The notes under the pieces are model-generated. The model ran no database searches. It was given only the letters and a program-made list of their open reading frames with translations, and was not told the origin of the DNA. From Geobacteraceae bacterium (GTDB lineage Bacteria > Desulfobacterota > Desulfuromonadia > Geobacterales > Geobacteraceae), in the NCBI GenBank assembly GCA_025356035.1, contig JANXYN010000073.1, positions 1 to 48,676 on the forward strand: a stretch of DNA of 48,676 bases, given 5' to 3'. The position numbers were made by a program, and so were the translations under genes. Each line of letters opens with the position of its first letter. The stretch's first letter is position 1. Shown piece after piece: positions 1-8,203 of this stretch.

Positions 1-135
1 GTTCATGGGTACCCTCCCGAAATAATGGGAAGATACCACCAAGACCAATTTCAAATCGAAAAAAGAACAATTGTATCAAAGAGCAATAAGAATCAAGTGG
101 TTACTGAAATACAATCAAAATTTACCGGACAGTAG
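1..135 (+). other. 3' end of an unidentified reading frame, or spacer
   Basis: Frame 1 is open from the window edge to a TAG at 133-135, directly followed by TGA. Its 44 residues are polar and match no family I recognise. The stop overlaps the GTG used by the Fic gene. It could be the tail of a gene cut by the window edge, or chance. It is not in frame with Fic, so it is not the missing Fic N-terminus unless a frameshift lies between them. Confidence 0.2.
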
Positions 136-1004
136 TGATAACGAGCAAGGATTTTCTGTGCTGGGTACATAAAGAGTTTTACGAAAGGATGCCAGAGGAA
201 TATCTCTATGTTCGTAGAGAAGATGGTACAACTGAAAAGGTGTTCCCTGGAGAGATCAGGGATACAGAGGTTGAGGTAGGCAGGCATTTGCCGCCTAAAT
301 CGGAATACCTGGACAGTTTTATGAATAAATTTGAAGAAGTCTATGATCCTCACAAGCTGAAAGGCTTGCAACAAGTTATCGCGGCAGCAGCATCTCACCA
401 TCGGCTTGCATGGATTCATCCCTTCCTGGATGGGAATGGTCGTGTTACGCGCCTTATGACCCATGCCTACTTGAAAAAGGCAAAAATTGACGGCCACGGA
501 TTGTGGACTGTTTCCAGGGGCTTTGCTAGAAATCGTGAAGGTTATCTTGGTGCTCTGACGGAAGCAGATCAACATCGCAGAGGAGACCTGGATGGCCGGG
601 GTAATTTGTCAAATTTGGGATTGTTGGGGTTTTGTAAATTTTTCCTAAAAACTGCTATTGACCAAATGGACTTTATGTCTGGTCTCTTGGATTTAGACGG
701 AATGCAGAAAAGAATCCAAAGCATCGTTAATCACCAAGTTTTATTGGGAGAAATGAGACCTGAAGCAGGTCATTTAATGAGGGATGTTTTTTTACGAGGG
801 GAAATAGCTCGTGGAGAAATCCCGAAAATAATGGGTATGCCCGAACGCTCAGGGAGAAGGGTTGTTAGTCATCTCTTGCAAAATAATTATTTGGTTTCTG
901 ATTCCGATAAAGGACCGGTGATGCTAGGTTTCCCAGCATCCATCGTGGGGTATTATTTCCCGCGCCTTTATCCTGAAGGAATTGAGGAAGGAATCGGTCA
1001 GTAA
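135..1004 (+). CDS. Fic family protein, N-terminally truncated
   Basis: Fic domain proteins usually transfer AMP from ATP to a hydroxyl group on a target protein. The catalytic motif is intact at residues 95-103 (HPFLDGNGR), with the invariant His. The C-terminal part (about residues 150-289) matches the long Fic family that carries a winged-helix-like tail. Such proteins normally have roughly 90-100 more residues at the N-terminus, including the region where an inhibitory helix often sits. Here an in-frame TGA at 105-107 closes the frame and the first usable start is GTG at 135, with no clear ribosome-binding site. It is probably a truncated remnant, or a short active form without N-terminal control. 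The AT-rich composition and position beside a tRNA suggest acquired DNA. The Fic assignment is strong; functionality is doubtful. Confidence 0.75.
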   Translation: MITSKDFLCWVHKEFYERMPEEYLYVRREDGTTEKVFPGEIRDTEVEVGRHLPPKSEYLDSFMNKFEEVYDPHKLKGLQQVIAAAASHHRLAWIHPFLDGNGRVTRLMTHAYLKKAKIDGHGLWTVSRGFARNREGYLGALTEADQHRRGDLDGRGNLSNLGLLGFCKFFLKTAIDQMDFMSGLLDLDGMQKRIQSIVNHQVLLGEMRPEAGHLMRDVFLRGEIARGEIPKIMGMPERSGRRVVSHLLQNNYLVSDSDKGPVMLGFPASIVGYYFPRLYPEGIEEGIGQ

Positions 1005-1080
1005 TAATAGCCTGCTGTCGTAGAGGGAGATTAGGGAGACGGAAATACTGATTTTAAAAATGAGGCCACGGAAAACACGA

Positions 1081-1110
1081 AAGGGGTTAGCTGCAAGCAG
1101 CTAACCCCTT
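1081..1110. terminator. Perfect hairpin between Fic and tRNA-Phe
   Basis: Two 14-base arms (1081-1094 and 1097-1110) pair perfectly around an AA loop. On the plus strand the hairpin is followed by GATTTTT and could end Fic transcription. On the minus strand it is followed by TCGTGTTTTCC and lies 8 bases past the tRNA 3' end, so it may act in both directions. Confidence 0.7.
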
Positions 1111-1118
1111 GATTTTTA

Positions 1119-1194
<76 letters not shown>

Positions 1195-1263
1195 GAAAAG
1201 AATTAACTTTATAGCGTTAATTCGGCCCATTGTCAATATATTTTTCCGGGCCGCCGCTGCTTG

Positions 1264-1827
1264 TCAGGCGCGGGAGACGAAGCGGCCATCGCGGGTATCG
1301 ACCTTTACCCGATCACCCACCTCCAGGTAAGGGGGGGCCTGGATGCGCAGGCCGGTTTCCAGCACGGCCTCTTTGGTCTGGGCAGTGGCCGTGGCGTTTT
1401 TCATGGCCGGGGCGGTTTCAGTGACAACCAGCTCCACGGAGAGCGGCAGGTCCACATTCACCATCCGCCCTTCGAAGAGCCCGAGGGTCACCTCGGTCCC
1501 CTCCAGCAGAAAGGGAGAAATTTCGTCGAAGTCTGCCTCTTCCATCTCGAACTGCTCGTAGTTCTCCAGGTCCATGAAGACCCCCTTGTCGGCAGCGGCA
1601 TAGAGAAACTGCCCCTTGTGCCGCTCAAAGTCGGCTTCATCCACCTTGTCGCCGGAACGGAAGGTCTTGTCGAGCACCTGGCCGGTGATGAGGTTGCGGT
1701 ACCTGGTTTTCACCATGGTGTTGGCGCCGCGGGCCGAAGGGGACTGGAAGGTGACGTCGATGAGGATGCAGGGGGCGCCGTCGAGCTGAATGACGAGCCC
1801 CCGCTTGAAATCGTTAGTCGTGAACAT
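1264..1827 (-). CDS. efpL: Elongation factor P-like protein EfpL (YeiP type)
   Basis: Translation factor of the EF-P family that enters the ribosomal E site and helps stalled peptide bond formation. The 187 residues contain the three beta-barrel domains of EF-P. The loop that carries the modified lysine in EF-P reads QSPSARGAN here. This matches the YeiP/EfpL subfamily, in which an unmodified arginine sits at the tip. The C-terminal part (ETAPAMKNATATAQTK) is also typical. The ATG at 1827 is chosen because an AGGAG sits about eight bases upstream; the frame opens earlier but without a site. It is transcribed divergently from the S4 protein gene. The subfamily assignment rests on the loop sequence; a canonical EF-P probably exists elsewhere in the genome. 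Confidence 0.9.
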   Translation of the reverse strand: MFTTNDFKRGLVIQLDGAPCILIDVTFQSPSARGANTMVKTRYRNLITGQVLDKTFRSGDKVDEADFERHKGQFLYAAADKGVFMDLENYEQFEMEEADFDEISPFLLEGTEVTLGLFEGRMVNVDLPLSVELVVTETAPAMKNATATAQTKEAVLETGLRIQAPPYLEVGDRVKVDTRDGRFVSRA

Positions 1828-1937
1828 GTGCACTGCTCCTTTGTCAAAAATTCTACTATGTTTAACAGAAAAACATGATAAATTCAACCGGCAGCTGACG
1901 GTCGGCCGCAAATGAGCAATCACCCGGAGGAGAACCC

Positions 1938-2135
1938 ATGAAGATAGATACCGAATACCTTAAGCTCGACAGCTTTCTCAAGGCGGTCAACGCCGTCTCA
2001 TCCGGCGGCGAGGCGAAGATCCTGATCACCGACGGCCAGGTCAAGGTCAATGGCGAAGTGGAGACGCGACGTGGCCGCAAGCTTTACCCCGGAGATAAGG
2101 TGGCCGTCGGGGCCAAGACCTTTGCGGTTGAGTGA
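1938..2135 (+). CDS. S4-domain RNA-binding protein (YbcJ-like)
   Basis: A 65-residue protein made almost entirely of one S4 RNA-binding domain (COG2501, YbcJ-like). The hallmark stretch is ITDGQVKVNGEVETRRGRKL at about residues 31-50, followed by PGDKVAV. Such proteins bind structured RNA; the target is not known from the sequence. A CGGAGGAG ribosome-binding site lies at about 1925-1932. It stands directly upstream of the SMUG1 gene on the same strand and may be co-transcribed with it. Confidence 0.88.
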   Translation: MKIDTEYLKLDSFLKAVNAVSSGGEAKILITDGQVKVNGEVETRRGRKLYPGDKVAVGAKTFAVE

Positions 2136-2168
2136 GCCTGCATGAGGGATGAGGGCCACGAGGAGCCA

Positions 2169-2879
2169 ATGAAACTTGTCGAAATAGCCAATGATCTGGC
2201 AAAGGAACTGGAGCGGTTGACGTTTTCGCCACCGGTCGTCCATGTCTACAACCCCCTGGTCTATGCCCGTGAACCCCATGAACTCTACCTGTCCCGCTAC
2301 GGCAAGGCGCCGAAGGAAGCGGTGTTCGTCGGGATGAATCCGGGGCCATGGGGAATGGCCCAGTGCGGAGTGCCGTTCGGCGAGATCGAGCTGGTGAGGG
2401 ACTGGCTCGGCATACTGGGGAAGGTGGGGAAGCCGCTGGCCGAGCACCCGAAAAAACCGGTGGAAGGGTTTGCCTGCCGGCGCAGCGAGGTGAGCGGGCG
2501 ACGGCTGTGGGGGTTGATCCGGGAACGGTTCGGCGAGCCGGCACCTTTCTTTGCCCGCTTCTTCGTCCTCAACTACTGTCCGCTTCTCTTCCTCGACCAG
2601 GGGGGGCGCAATATCACCCCTGACAAACTACCCCCCGCCGAACGTAAGTCTTTGCAGGCGGTATGTGACCAAGCCCTGCGCCGCTCTATTGAATATCTGC
2701 AGCCAAACCACGTGCTCGGGGTCGGCAACTTCGCTGCAGCCCAGGCAGAATGCGCACTGGCTGGGTTGAATATCCGAATCGGGCGGATCCTCCACCCGAG
2801 CCCGGCCAACCCGAGCGCCAACCGGAACTGGCGAGAAAAGGTGCTGGAGCAGCTGAAAGAGCAGGGCATCGAATTTTAG
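2169..2879 (+). CDS. SMUG1-type uracil-DNA glycosylase
   Basis: Removes uracil (and in bacterial relatives also some deaminated purines) from DNA to start base-excision repair. The first catalytic motif is GMNPGPWGMAQ at about residues 55-65, followed by GVPFGE. The second motif, HPSPANP, lies about 28 residues from the C-terminus. Both are diagnostic of SMUG1, a family common in animals but found in few bacteria; the Geobacter metallireducens enzyme has been studied biochemically. The length of 236 residues fits. ATG at 2169 has AGGAG close upstream. An ATG at 2142 in the same frame would add nine residues and cannot be excluded. The gene ends two bases before the convergent msrA. Confidence 0.92.
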   Translation: MKLVEIANDLAKELERLTFSPPVVHVYNPLVYAREPHELYLSRYGKAPKEAVFVGMNPGPWGMAQCGVPFGEIELVRDWLGILGKVGKPLAEHPKKPVEGFACRRSEVSGRRLWGLIRERFGEPAPFFARFFVLNYCPLLFLDQGGRNITPDKLPPAERKSLQAVCDQALRRSIEYLQPNHVLGVGNFAAAQAECALAGLNIRIGRILHPSPANPSANRNWREKVLEQLKEQGIEF

Positions 2880-2881
2880 CG

Positions 2882-3505
2882 TTATTGCCCTTCCCCCCAT
2901 AGCTCCCGTAGCCGCTGGTCGCGGCCGCAGTTGTAACGGTAGAACTTGTAGCGGAGTGGGTTCTTCCGGTAATAGTGCTGATGGTATTCCTCGGCGGGGT
3001 AGAACACGCCGGCCGGGACGATTTCGGTGACGATCCCCCCCTTGAATTTTGGCAGTTTCTCCAGCGCCGCCTTCGATGCCAGGGCCTGGCGCCTTTGCGT
3101 TTCACCCTGGTAGAAAATGGCAGACCGGTACTGGTGGCCCACGTCGCAGAATTGCCGGTCACGGGTGGTCGGGTCAATGTTGTGCCAGAACACCTCCAGG
3201 AGCTTTTCATAGCTGATCCGCGCAGGATCGAAGGTCATCTGGACCGACTCGGCGTGGCCGGTCCCTCCAGCAGAGACCTCCTCGTAGCTCGGGTTCCTGG
3301 TGGTTCCGCCGGTGTAACCGACCGTCACCCCAGTCACCCCTGGCAGCTCATCAAAGGGGTGCTCCATGCACCAAAAACAGCCGCCGGCAAAGGTGGCCTG
3401 TTCCAGCTGGCTTCCCCCCCCTTGGCCGGCCCCCTGGGCCGAAGCAACTACCGCGCTAAGCAACACGAAAACCGGCAGCAGTCCCACCAGAAATAACTGT
3501 TTCAT
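2882..3505 (-). CDS. msrA: Peptide methionine sulfoxide reductase MsrA, exported
   Basis: Reduces methionine-S-sulfoxide in oxidised proteins. The active-site motif GCFWCME lies at about residues 42-48, with the nucleophilic Cys43. The YHQHYY motif and a C-terminal Cys region complete the MsrA domain. Unlike cytoplasmic MsrA, the protein begins with a signal peptide (positive start, hydrophobic stretch to about residue 20, then ASA-Q), so it should work in the periplasm. Its ATG overlaps the stop of the upstream hydrolase gene by four bases (3502-3505), so the two are translated as an operon. Confidence 0.93.
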   Translation of the reverse strand: MKQLFLVGLLPVFVLLSAVVASAQGAGQGGGSQLEQATFAGGCFWCMEHPFDELPGVTGVTVGYTGGTTRNPSYEEVSAGGTGHAESVQMTFDPARISYEKLLEVFWHNIDPTTRDRQFCDVGHQYRSAIFYQGETQRRQALASKAALEKLPKFKGGIVTEIVPAGVFYPAEEYHQHYYRKNPLRYKFYRYNCGRDQRLRELWGEGQ

Positions 3506-4641
3506 GGCTTGCTCCTCCCGTATTCCAGATTTTCTTCAGCATTGTAAGACACCGTCTCGCCAAGCTTCGGCACTTCACATGCCAGCAGCGGCCGGGGAGT
3601 AAGACGCTCGGGAAGCCGAATCAGCGTGACCCCCGCCGGCATTTCCAGCTCCCCATAGAGGAGCCGGCCCTTTCCCAGATAAGACTTTGAGGCATGCACG
3701 GGCAGGACATATTTCGGCCGGAGCCGCTCAACCAAGTAAATAAGGTCGGCCGTGCAGAGATGATGGGAGTTGCGAGCCTTTTCCCGGTCTGCTGCCAGAA
3801 ACGAACATTCGCAGACGAGGAGGGTGACGCCCGCCATAAGGGAGCCGACCTTTGCCAGGTTTTCTTCGGTAAAGCCGAGATCGGTGACATAACCGATGCT
3901 GGCCGGGATCAAGTCCCGGCGGATGGTTTCATAGAGAGCCGTGACATCCTCCACCACCTCTTCGATGCTCCCTAAACCGCTGCTCCGCATGACTGCGAGC
4001 GGCCCCCTGGCGAGTGCGCCTTGATGGAAAAGCTTCTTCAGATCCCTCAGCCACCCTCCCCTGACCAGCCCGGCCCGCTCGATCTTCGCTTCGTCCAGCA
4101 GAAAGGCGGGTCGTTCGCTGACCCGAAAGATGAGCATCGGAATCTTGTGGTCACAGAGTTCGGCCTCCACCTGCAAGTAGTCATTCCCGTAAATATGCTT
4201 GTCTCTGCGGGGCCGGTCCCCTTCGAAGCGGCAGGTAAAACCCTCCGGTCCGGGAAGGAGATAGTCGGCAATCCGGTCCGCCTGGACTTCATGAACCCGG
4301 AAGGAACACCAGTAGGGCTCGGTCAGGTTCCAGTCGTAGCCCGCTAGTTTTGAAGCCAGTTTGTGCGCCAGTCCCGGCGGACCGAATATATCGATAGTTT
4401 TCGGCGCCACGTGATTATGACGAATAAAGGTGTCGATCCCCATGAAATGGTCCATGTGGGCATGGGAGATGAACAGGGCCGTCACCCCTTTCAGCACCCG
4501 CTTGGCCAGATGGTGGATCTGGCCGCAGTCGAACAGACAGCTCTTCCCCAGCGGCCGGATCTGGACAAGGAGCAGCGGGTCGTCGAACAGGCCGGCGAAA
4601 AAGACGGGCTCAAGATAGCGAAATGATAGTCGGTCGCGCAT
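3502..4641 (-). CDS. Metallo-beta-lactamase-fold hydrolase, RNase Z-like
   Basis: A 379-residue metallo-beta-lactamase-fold protein. The zinc motif SHAHMDH at about residues 59-65 is followed by FMGIDTF, as in the RNase Z/arylsulfatase branch. A late conserved PVHAS motif near residue 315 supplies another metal-ligand histidine. tRNase Z proper is about 300 residues and this one is longer, so it may act on another phosphodiester. No tRNA-binding exosite is obvious. The start at 4641 has only a weak ribosome-binding site. It is coupled to msrA downstream. The fold is certain and the substrate unknown. Confidence 0.8.
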   Translation of the reverse strand: MRDRLSFRYLEPVFFAGLFDDPLLLVQIRPLGKSCLFDCGQIHHLAKRVLKGVTALFISHAHMDHFMGIDTFIRHNHVAPKTIDIFGPPGLAHKLASKLAGYDWNLTEPYWCSFRVHEVQADRIADYLLPGPEGFTCRFEGDRPRRDKHIYGNDYLQVEAELCDHKIPMLIFRVSERPAFLLDEAKIERAGLVRGGWLRDLKKLFHQGALARGPLAVMRSSGLGSIEEVVEDVTALYETIRRDLIPASIGYVTDLGFTEENLAKVGSLMAGVTLLVCECSFLAADREKARNSHHLCTADLIYLVERLRPKYVLPVHASKSYLGKGRLLYGELEMPAGVTLIRLPERLTPRPLLACEVPKLGETVSYNAEENLEYGRSKP

Positions 4642-4819
4642 GGCTGATGGTTAATAGGATACACCATGCCAGGTCCCCACACAAAAATTTTTCCACGGGG
4701 GCCGACCGGGCGTTGTTCTCCCTTGCCCCCTTGCTTTTTGGCGAAACTGCCGTAAAAAGTAACTGACTGATCTCATCACTTGGCTTCGCATTAACTAACC
4801 GGAAGGGGAGGGTTCGACC

Positions 4820-4951
4820 ATGGGGAAGGGAGACAGACGTTCACGGCGCGGCAAGATCTGGCGAGGAACCACCGGCAAACGACGGCCGAAAGCGGTAAAG
4901 CCGGCAAAGGAAAAGGTGACGGTGATCGCCGCTCCCAAAAAGAAAAAATAA
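4820..4951 (+). CDS. 30S ribosomal protein Thx (bTHX)
   Basis: A 43-residue, very basic protein starting [20 protein letters not shown]. This is almost the same as the Thermus Thx peptide, which lies in a cavity at the top of the 30S head and stabilises it. After the conserved block the protein has a tail ending in four basic residues, longer than in Thermus. A strong AGGGGAGG site lies eight bases upstream. A bidirectional terminator follows four bases after the stop, so this is a single-gene unit. It is short enough to be missed by routine gene calling. Confidence 0.92.
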   Translation: MGKGDRRSRRGKIWRGTTGKRRPKAVKPAKEKVTVIAAPKKKK

Positions 4952-4955
4952 TCAA

Positions 4956-4985
4956 AAAAAGGCCTGCGCTAGCGCAGGCCTTTTT
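4956..4985. terminator. Bidirectional terminator between thx and hemB
   Basis: A perfect palindrome with arms AAAAAGGCCTGCGCT and AGCGCAGGCCTTTTT. It gives a GC-rich stem followed by a T-run on both strands, serving the convergent thx (+) and hemB (-) genes. Confidence 0.92.
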
Positions 4986-5002
4986 GCAAGGATAACGGCT
5001 TG

Positions 5003-6016
5003 CTACGGGCAGCCGCAGCGGGTCGCCCTGGCCATTTCGTACCCCTTCTGGAGCATCTTTGCCACTTCCAGGGCATGATACGTGAGTATCAGGTCGGCGC
5101 CAGCCCGTTTGAAGGAGAGCATGGTCTCCATGATCACGCGCTCTTCGTCGATCCACCCCATTTTGGCGGCAGCCTTGATCATGCTGTACTCACCGGAGAC
5201 GTTGTAGACCGCCACCGGCAGGTTGAATTCGTTGCGCATCTCCCGGACGATGTCGAGATAGGGGAGCCCCGGCTTGACCATGATGATGTCCGCCCCTTCC
5301 TCCACGTCCATGGCCGCTTCACGCAGCGCTTCCAGGCGGTTGGCAGGGTCCATCTGGTAGGAGCGGCGGTCGCCGAACTGGGGGGTGGATTCAGCCGCCT
5401 CCCGGAATGGACCGTAATAGCCGGAGGCGTACTTCACCGCGTAGCTCATGATCGGCAGATGGGCAAAGCCATTTTTGTCGAGGGTCTCGCGGATCGCAGC
5501 GATCCGGCCGTCCATCATATCCGAGGGGGCAACCATATCGGCGCCGGCCTGGGCATGAGAGAGGGCTTCCTTGCAGAGGAGCTCCAGGGTCGAGTCGTTA
5601 TCGACATCACCGTCCTTGATGATGCCACAGTGGCCATGGTCGGTATATTCGCACATGCAGACGTCGGTGATCACGGCAAGTTTCGGTAGCTGCTTCTTCA
5701 GCGCGCGGATGGTCTCCTGGATGATGCCGTGCTTGGCATAGGCATCGCTCCCCACCGCATCCTTTCGCTCCGGAATGCCGAACAGCAAAACCGCCGGGAT
5801 CCCGAGCTCATGAGCCTGCTGGGCCTCCGCCACAATATGCTCGATCGACTGCTGGTAGATGCCGGGCATGGAGGAGATCTCTTTCCTGATCCCTTTGCCG
5901 AAGACGGAAAACATCGGGTAGACGAGGTCATTGACCGACAGTGACGTCTCCCGGACCATATTGCGGAAGACCTCTTTGCCTCTGATGCGGCGGGCGCGGA
6001 AGGTGGGGAAGAACAT
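5003..6016 (-). CDS. hemB: Delta-aminolevulinic acid dehydratase (porphobilinogen synthase)
   Basis: Condenses two 5-aminolevulinate molecules to porphobilinogen, the second step of tetrapyrrole synthesis from glutamate. The 337 residues carry the zinc-binding cysteines at 120, 122 and 130 ([14 protein letters not shown]) and the two Schiff-base lysines at 195 (SYAVKYAS) and 248 ([10 protein letters not shown]). It is therefore a Zn-dependent type. A GGAGAAAG site lies just before the ATG. It is transcribed alone here, about 9 kb from the hemA-hemC-hemD cluster and separated from it by the restriction-modification block. Confidence 0.96.
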   Translation of the reverse strand: MFFPTFRARRIRGKEVFRNMVRETSLSVNDLVYPMFSVFGKGIRKEISSMPGIYQQSIEHIVAEAQQAHELGIPAVLLFGIPERKDAVGSDAYAKHGIIQETIRALKKQLPKLAVITDVCMCEYTDHGHCGIIKDGDVDNDSTLELLCKEALSHAQAGADMVAPSDMMDGRIAAIRETLDKNGFAHLPIMSYAVKYASGYYGPFREAAESTPQFGDRRSYQMDPANRLEALREAAMDVEEGADIIMVKPGLPYLDIVREMRNEFNLPVAVYNVSGEYSMIKAAAKMGWIDEERVIMETMLSFKRAGADLILTYHALEVAKMLQKGYEMARATRCGCP

Positions 6017-6215
6017 GGGGCTTTCTCCTTTTATCGATAAACTGTTTCGGTTAAGATTTTTGGACTTCTTATGATACCTCAGTAACGCCGACTGCTCAAA
6101 CCATTTTTCTCCTGGAATGCCGGTTCAGCCGCAGCCTTCGGTTTTTGTGAACACCCTACGGCCTCATATTGTATTGATGCAAAAACGGGGAATACTAGAG
6201 CAACCTCCAGTTCGC

Positions 6216-7052
6216 TTAGATACCAAGAACAACTTGCTCGTCAACTGACGGTGACAGGTAGCCAGCAAAACTCAGCAACAACAGACTTGCCAGTGTCATG
6301 TCACGCATAGCAAGGTCTCGCCGGACACCGGCAGGATTGCCTGCGTGTCGGATTCCAGGGTAGTCGGAGCAGAACTTATAAAGGCTCTTCAGTGCCTCTT
6401 TTACCTTGTCATGAGGCCAATCAGTGAGTTGATCGCATATAGCCCCAAGTGTTCCCGGAGTTCCGTGGGTAGTCGATGCCAGCCCTTCGGCATAGTTACT
6501 CGCCTTAGCGATGCAGGTTTTGAGATCGGTTGGATCGTAGGTGCGAGCATAACGATCAAATGCCTTCTCAAAGTCAGTGAGGAGGCCGGCGAGATGACCG
6601 TTGCCGACGTTCAGCCGGTGGAGTTCGGCATAGAGGTTGGTGAATGAGCCGGGAAGCAGAAAGCGTAGGGTGAAAGGCTCATCCAAGCGATAGCGCAGGT
6701 TGAACTTACGCAGCACATCACGTAGGAGGCGGCGGTAGAGGTCTTCGTAGCCGCTGATCTCGTAGTCAGCGATAACTTTGTTCGCTTCTTCCAAAAAATA
6801 TACGATGGCCGACTCGCTGACGAAATCGGTCCCTTTAAGGGCGAGGAACCGTTGCCGTGCCTTGTCGGGGTTGTTGCGGGCCTCCTCAAGCTCCGTGTCG
6901 GTTGGATGCGGGGAGAGAAAGTCGTCTGCAGTTTCAAACAGGTCGCTGAACAGGTCAGGCGGTGCAGCGGCATCCTTGGTGATATAGTCGGCGAGCGGCT
7001 CCCAGAGATCCGTTGTGAGATATCCCCATGTCTGGCGCAGGTTGCCACTCAT
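6216..7052 (-). CDS. Uncharacterised protein with Abi-like C-terminus, in type I RM operon
   Basis: A 278-residue protein of unknown function. The N-terminal two thirds are helical and charged with no motif I recognise. The last 60 residues contain KFCSDYPGIRHAGNPAG followed by a hydrophobic helix. This arrangement resembles the C-terminal domain of abortive-infection proteins (Abi_C-like, possibly a HEPN-type RNase fold). The likeness is by eye and is an inference. Its ATG overlaps the hsdS stop by four bases (7049-7052), so it is the last gene of the restriction-modification operon and probably serves the same system. There is no signal peptide or clear membrane segment. Confidence 0.6.
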   Translation of the reverse strand: MSGNLRQTWGYLTTDLWEPLADYITKDAAAPPDLFSDLFETADDFLSPHPTDTELEEARNNPDKARQRFLALKGTDFVSESAIVYFLEEANKVIADYEISGYEDLYRRLLRDVLRKFNLRYRLDEPFTLRFLLPGSFTNLYAELHRLNVGNGHLAGLLTDFEKAFDRYARTYDPTDLKTCIAKASNYAEGLASTTHGTPGTLGAICDQLTDWPHDKVKEALKSLYKFCSDYPGIRHAGNPAGVRRDLAMRDMTLASLLLLSFAGYLSPSVDEQVVLGI

Positions 7053-8203
7053 AGACCCCCCTGGAATGCACGGTGAAGCAGGGACTGGAACAGATCGCTA
7101 ATCCGTTTTCGACTGTTTGCTTGCGTGGTCTGTAATGCTTGAATATCATGAATATGATCAACAAATTTATTTTGTAATTCAAGGGAAGGGAGAGGAATTG
7201 GAATTTCTCGCAGAATTTCAAGGTTAAGGTTCGCGCGAGCTGCGTCTGGGGCCTGAGCTAAGAGAAGCGGGCGTCGGGCACGAAGAACAAATTCAACATA
7301 CTCGGTCAAACACAACTTCGGATTAACCCGAATTCCAATAATGCTGTCTGTGCAATAAACCGGAATCTGAAGGATGGCAGTAGCTCCAATTGTAGCGCCA
7401 ACAATGGCCATAACAATCGTTCCAACGGGGAATTCTTTACTTACCGCCTTGCCGCGCTCATTTAGAGTTTGCTTCCAAGTGGAAAGCAAACCACCACTGT
7501 CGCTGATATCTCCGGTCTGTATGAAAGGATATTCGCCGTCGAAATAGGCGGGGTCATTTCGTGGGCGTGGGGTAAATCTTCCTCGTTCGAGTTTAGCGAT
7601 ATCCCCAAGCTTCACGCTCGGTAGATTGTTTGTATTGGTCGTCGGGTCTCCAAACCATTCAAAAAAAGTTGCAGGTATTGTTGAAGCTGTTTTATGGTCC
7701 GCTTGAGCCCGAAGTTGGCAAAGCACATCCACCTCATCCAGAATCTTCACAAGTCGTTTTTGTTCAGAGAGAGGTGGGAGAGGAATTGTCAATTCGCGTA
7801 TTCCATCATTGGTTATCGCTTTTTGAGTAGCACCTGTACAAAGTGCGTCCTTACGCTCAATAAACGGTTGGGAGCGTAGCCAGTACCGCAACCAACCGCT
7901 GCTTGTGTATAATTTCGGTCGGAGAGCAGCAAATCCTGTTGACCAAAGGTATTGTTGCGTCTCATTCGTAACTAGAACAACCTTGTCGGTAGCTTGCATT
8001 CGTGCAAAAAGGACATCTCCCTCTTTAGCATTAAGATCGGCTCGTGACGGCCGTTCATCATATGTGACCGACTCTGGACAGATGATGCATGTTGTGTCAA
8101 CGTTCCCTGTAGACACATAATACCTTGAACCGATGAAGGCGCCCGTACGAGTATTCACCAGATTGCATGATTCGAGAATTGGATAGATGGGCCACCTACT
8201 CAT
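7049..8203 (-). CDS. hsdS: Type I restriction-modification specificity subunit HsdS
   Basis: Provides the DNA recognition of a type I restriction-modification complex. The 384 residues hold two target-recognition domains. The first is about residues 1-150, ending with IPLPPLSEQKRLVKILDEVD. The second is about 195-345, ending with IPIPLPSLELQNKFVDHI. Each is followed by a helical spacer. The two PLP-containing repeats are the HsdS hallmark. Two different domains imply a bipartite recognition site. The gene overlaps hsdM by four bases upstream and the Abi-like gene by four downstream. The recognition sequence cannot be read from the protein. Confidence 0.93.
   Translation of the reverse strand: MSRWPIYPILESCNLVNTRTGAFIGSRYYVSTGNVDTTCIICPESVTYDERPSRADLNAKEGDVLFARMQATDKVVLVTNETQQYLWSTGFAALRPKLYTSSGWLRYWLRSQPFIERKDALCTGATQKAITNDGIRELTIPLPPLSEQKRLVKILDEVDVLCQLRAQADHKTASTIPATFFEWFGDPTTNTNNLPSVKLGDIAKLERGRFTPRPRNDPAYFDGEYPFIQTGDISDSGGLLSTWKQTLNERGKAVSKEFPVGTIVMAIVGATIGATAILQIPVYCTDSIIGIRVNPKLCLTEYVEFVLRARRPLLLAQAPDAARANLNLEILREIPIPLPSLELQNKFVDHIHDIQALQTTQANSRKRISDLFQSLLHRAFQGGL

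Noticed and set aside
1-8. Shared GTTCATGG at the window start and at the IS30 junction (minus strand near 48530)
   Set aside because: Eight matching bases are too few to claim a second IS30 end at the left edge.
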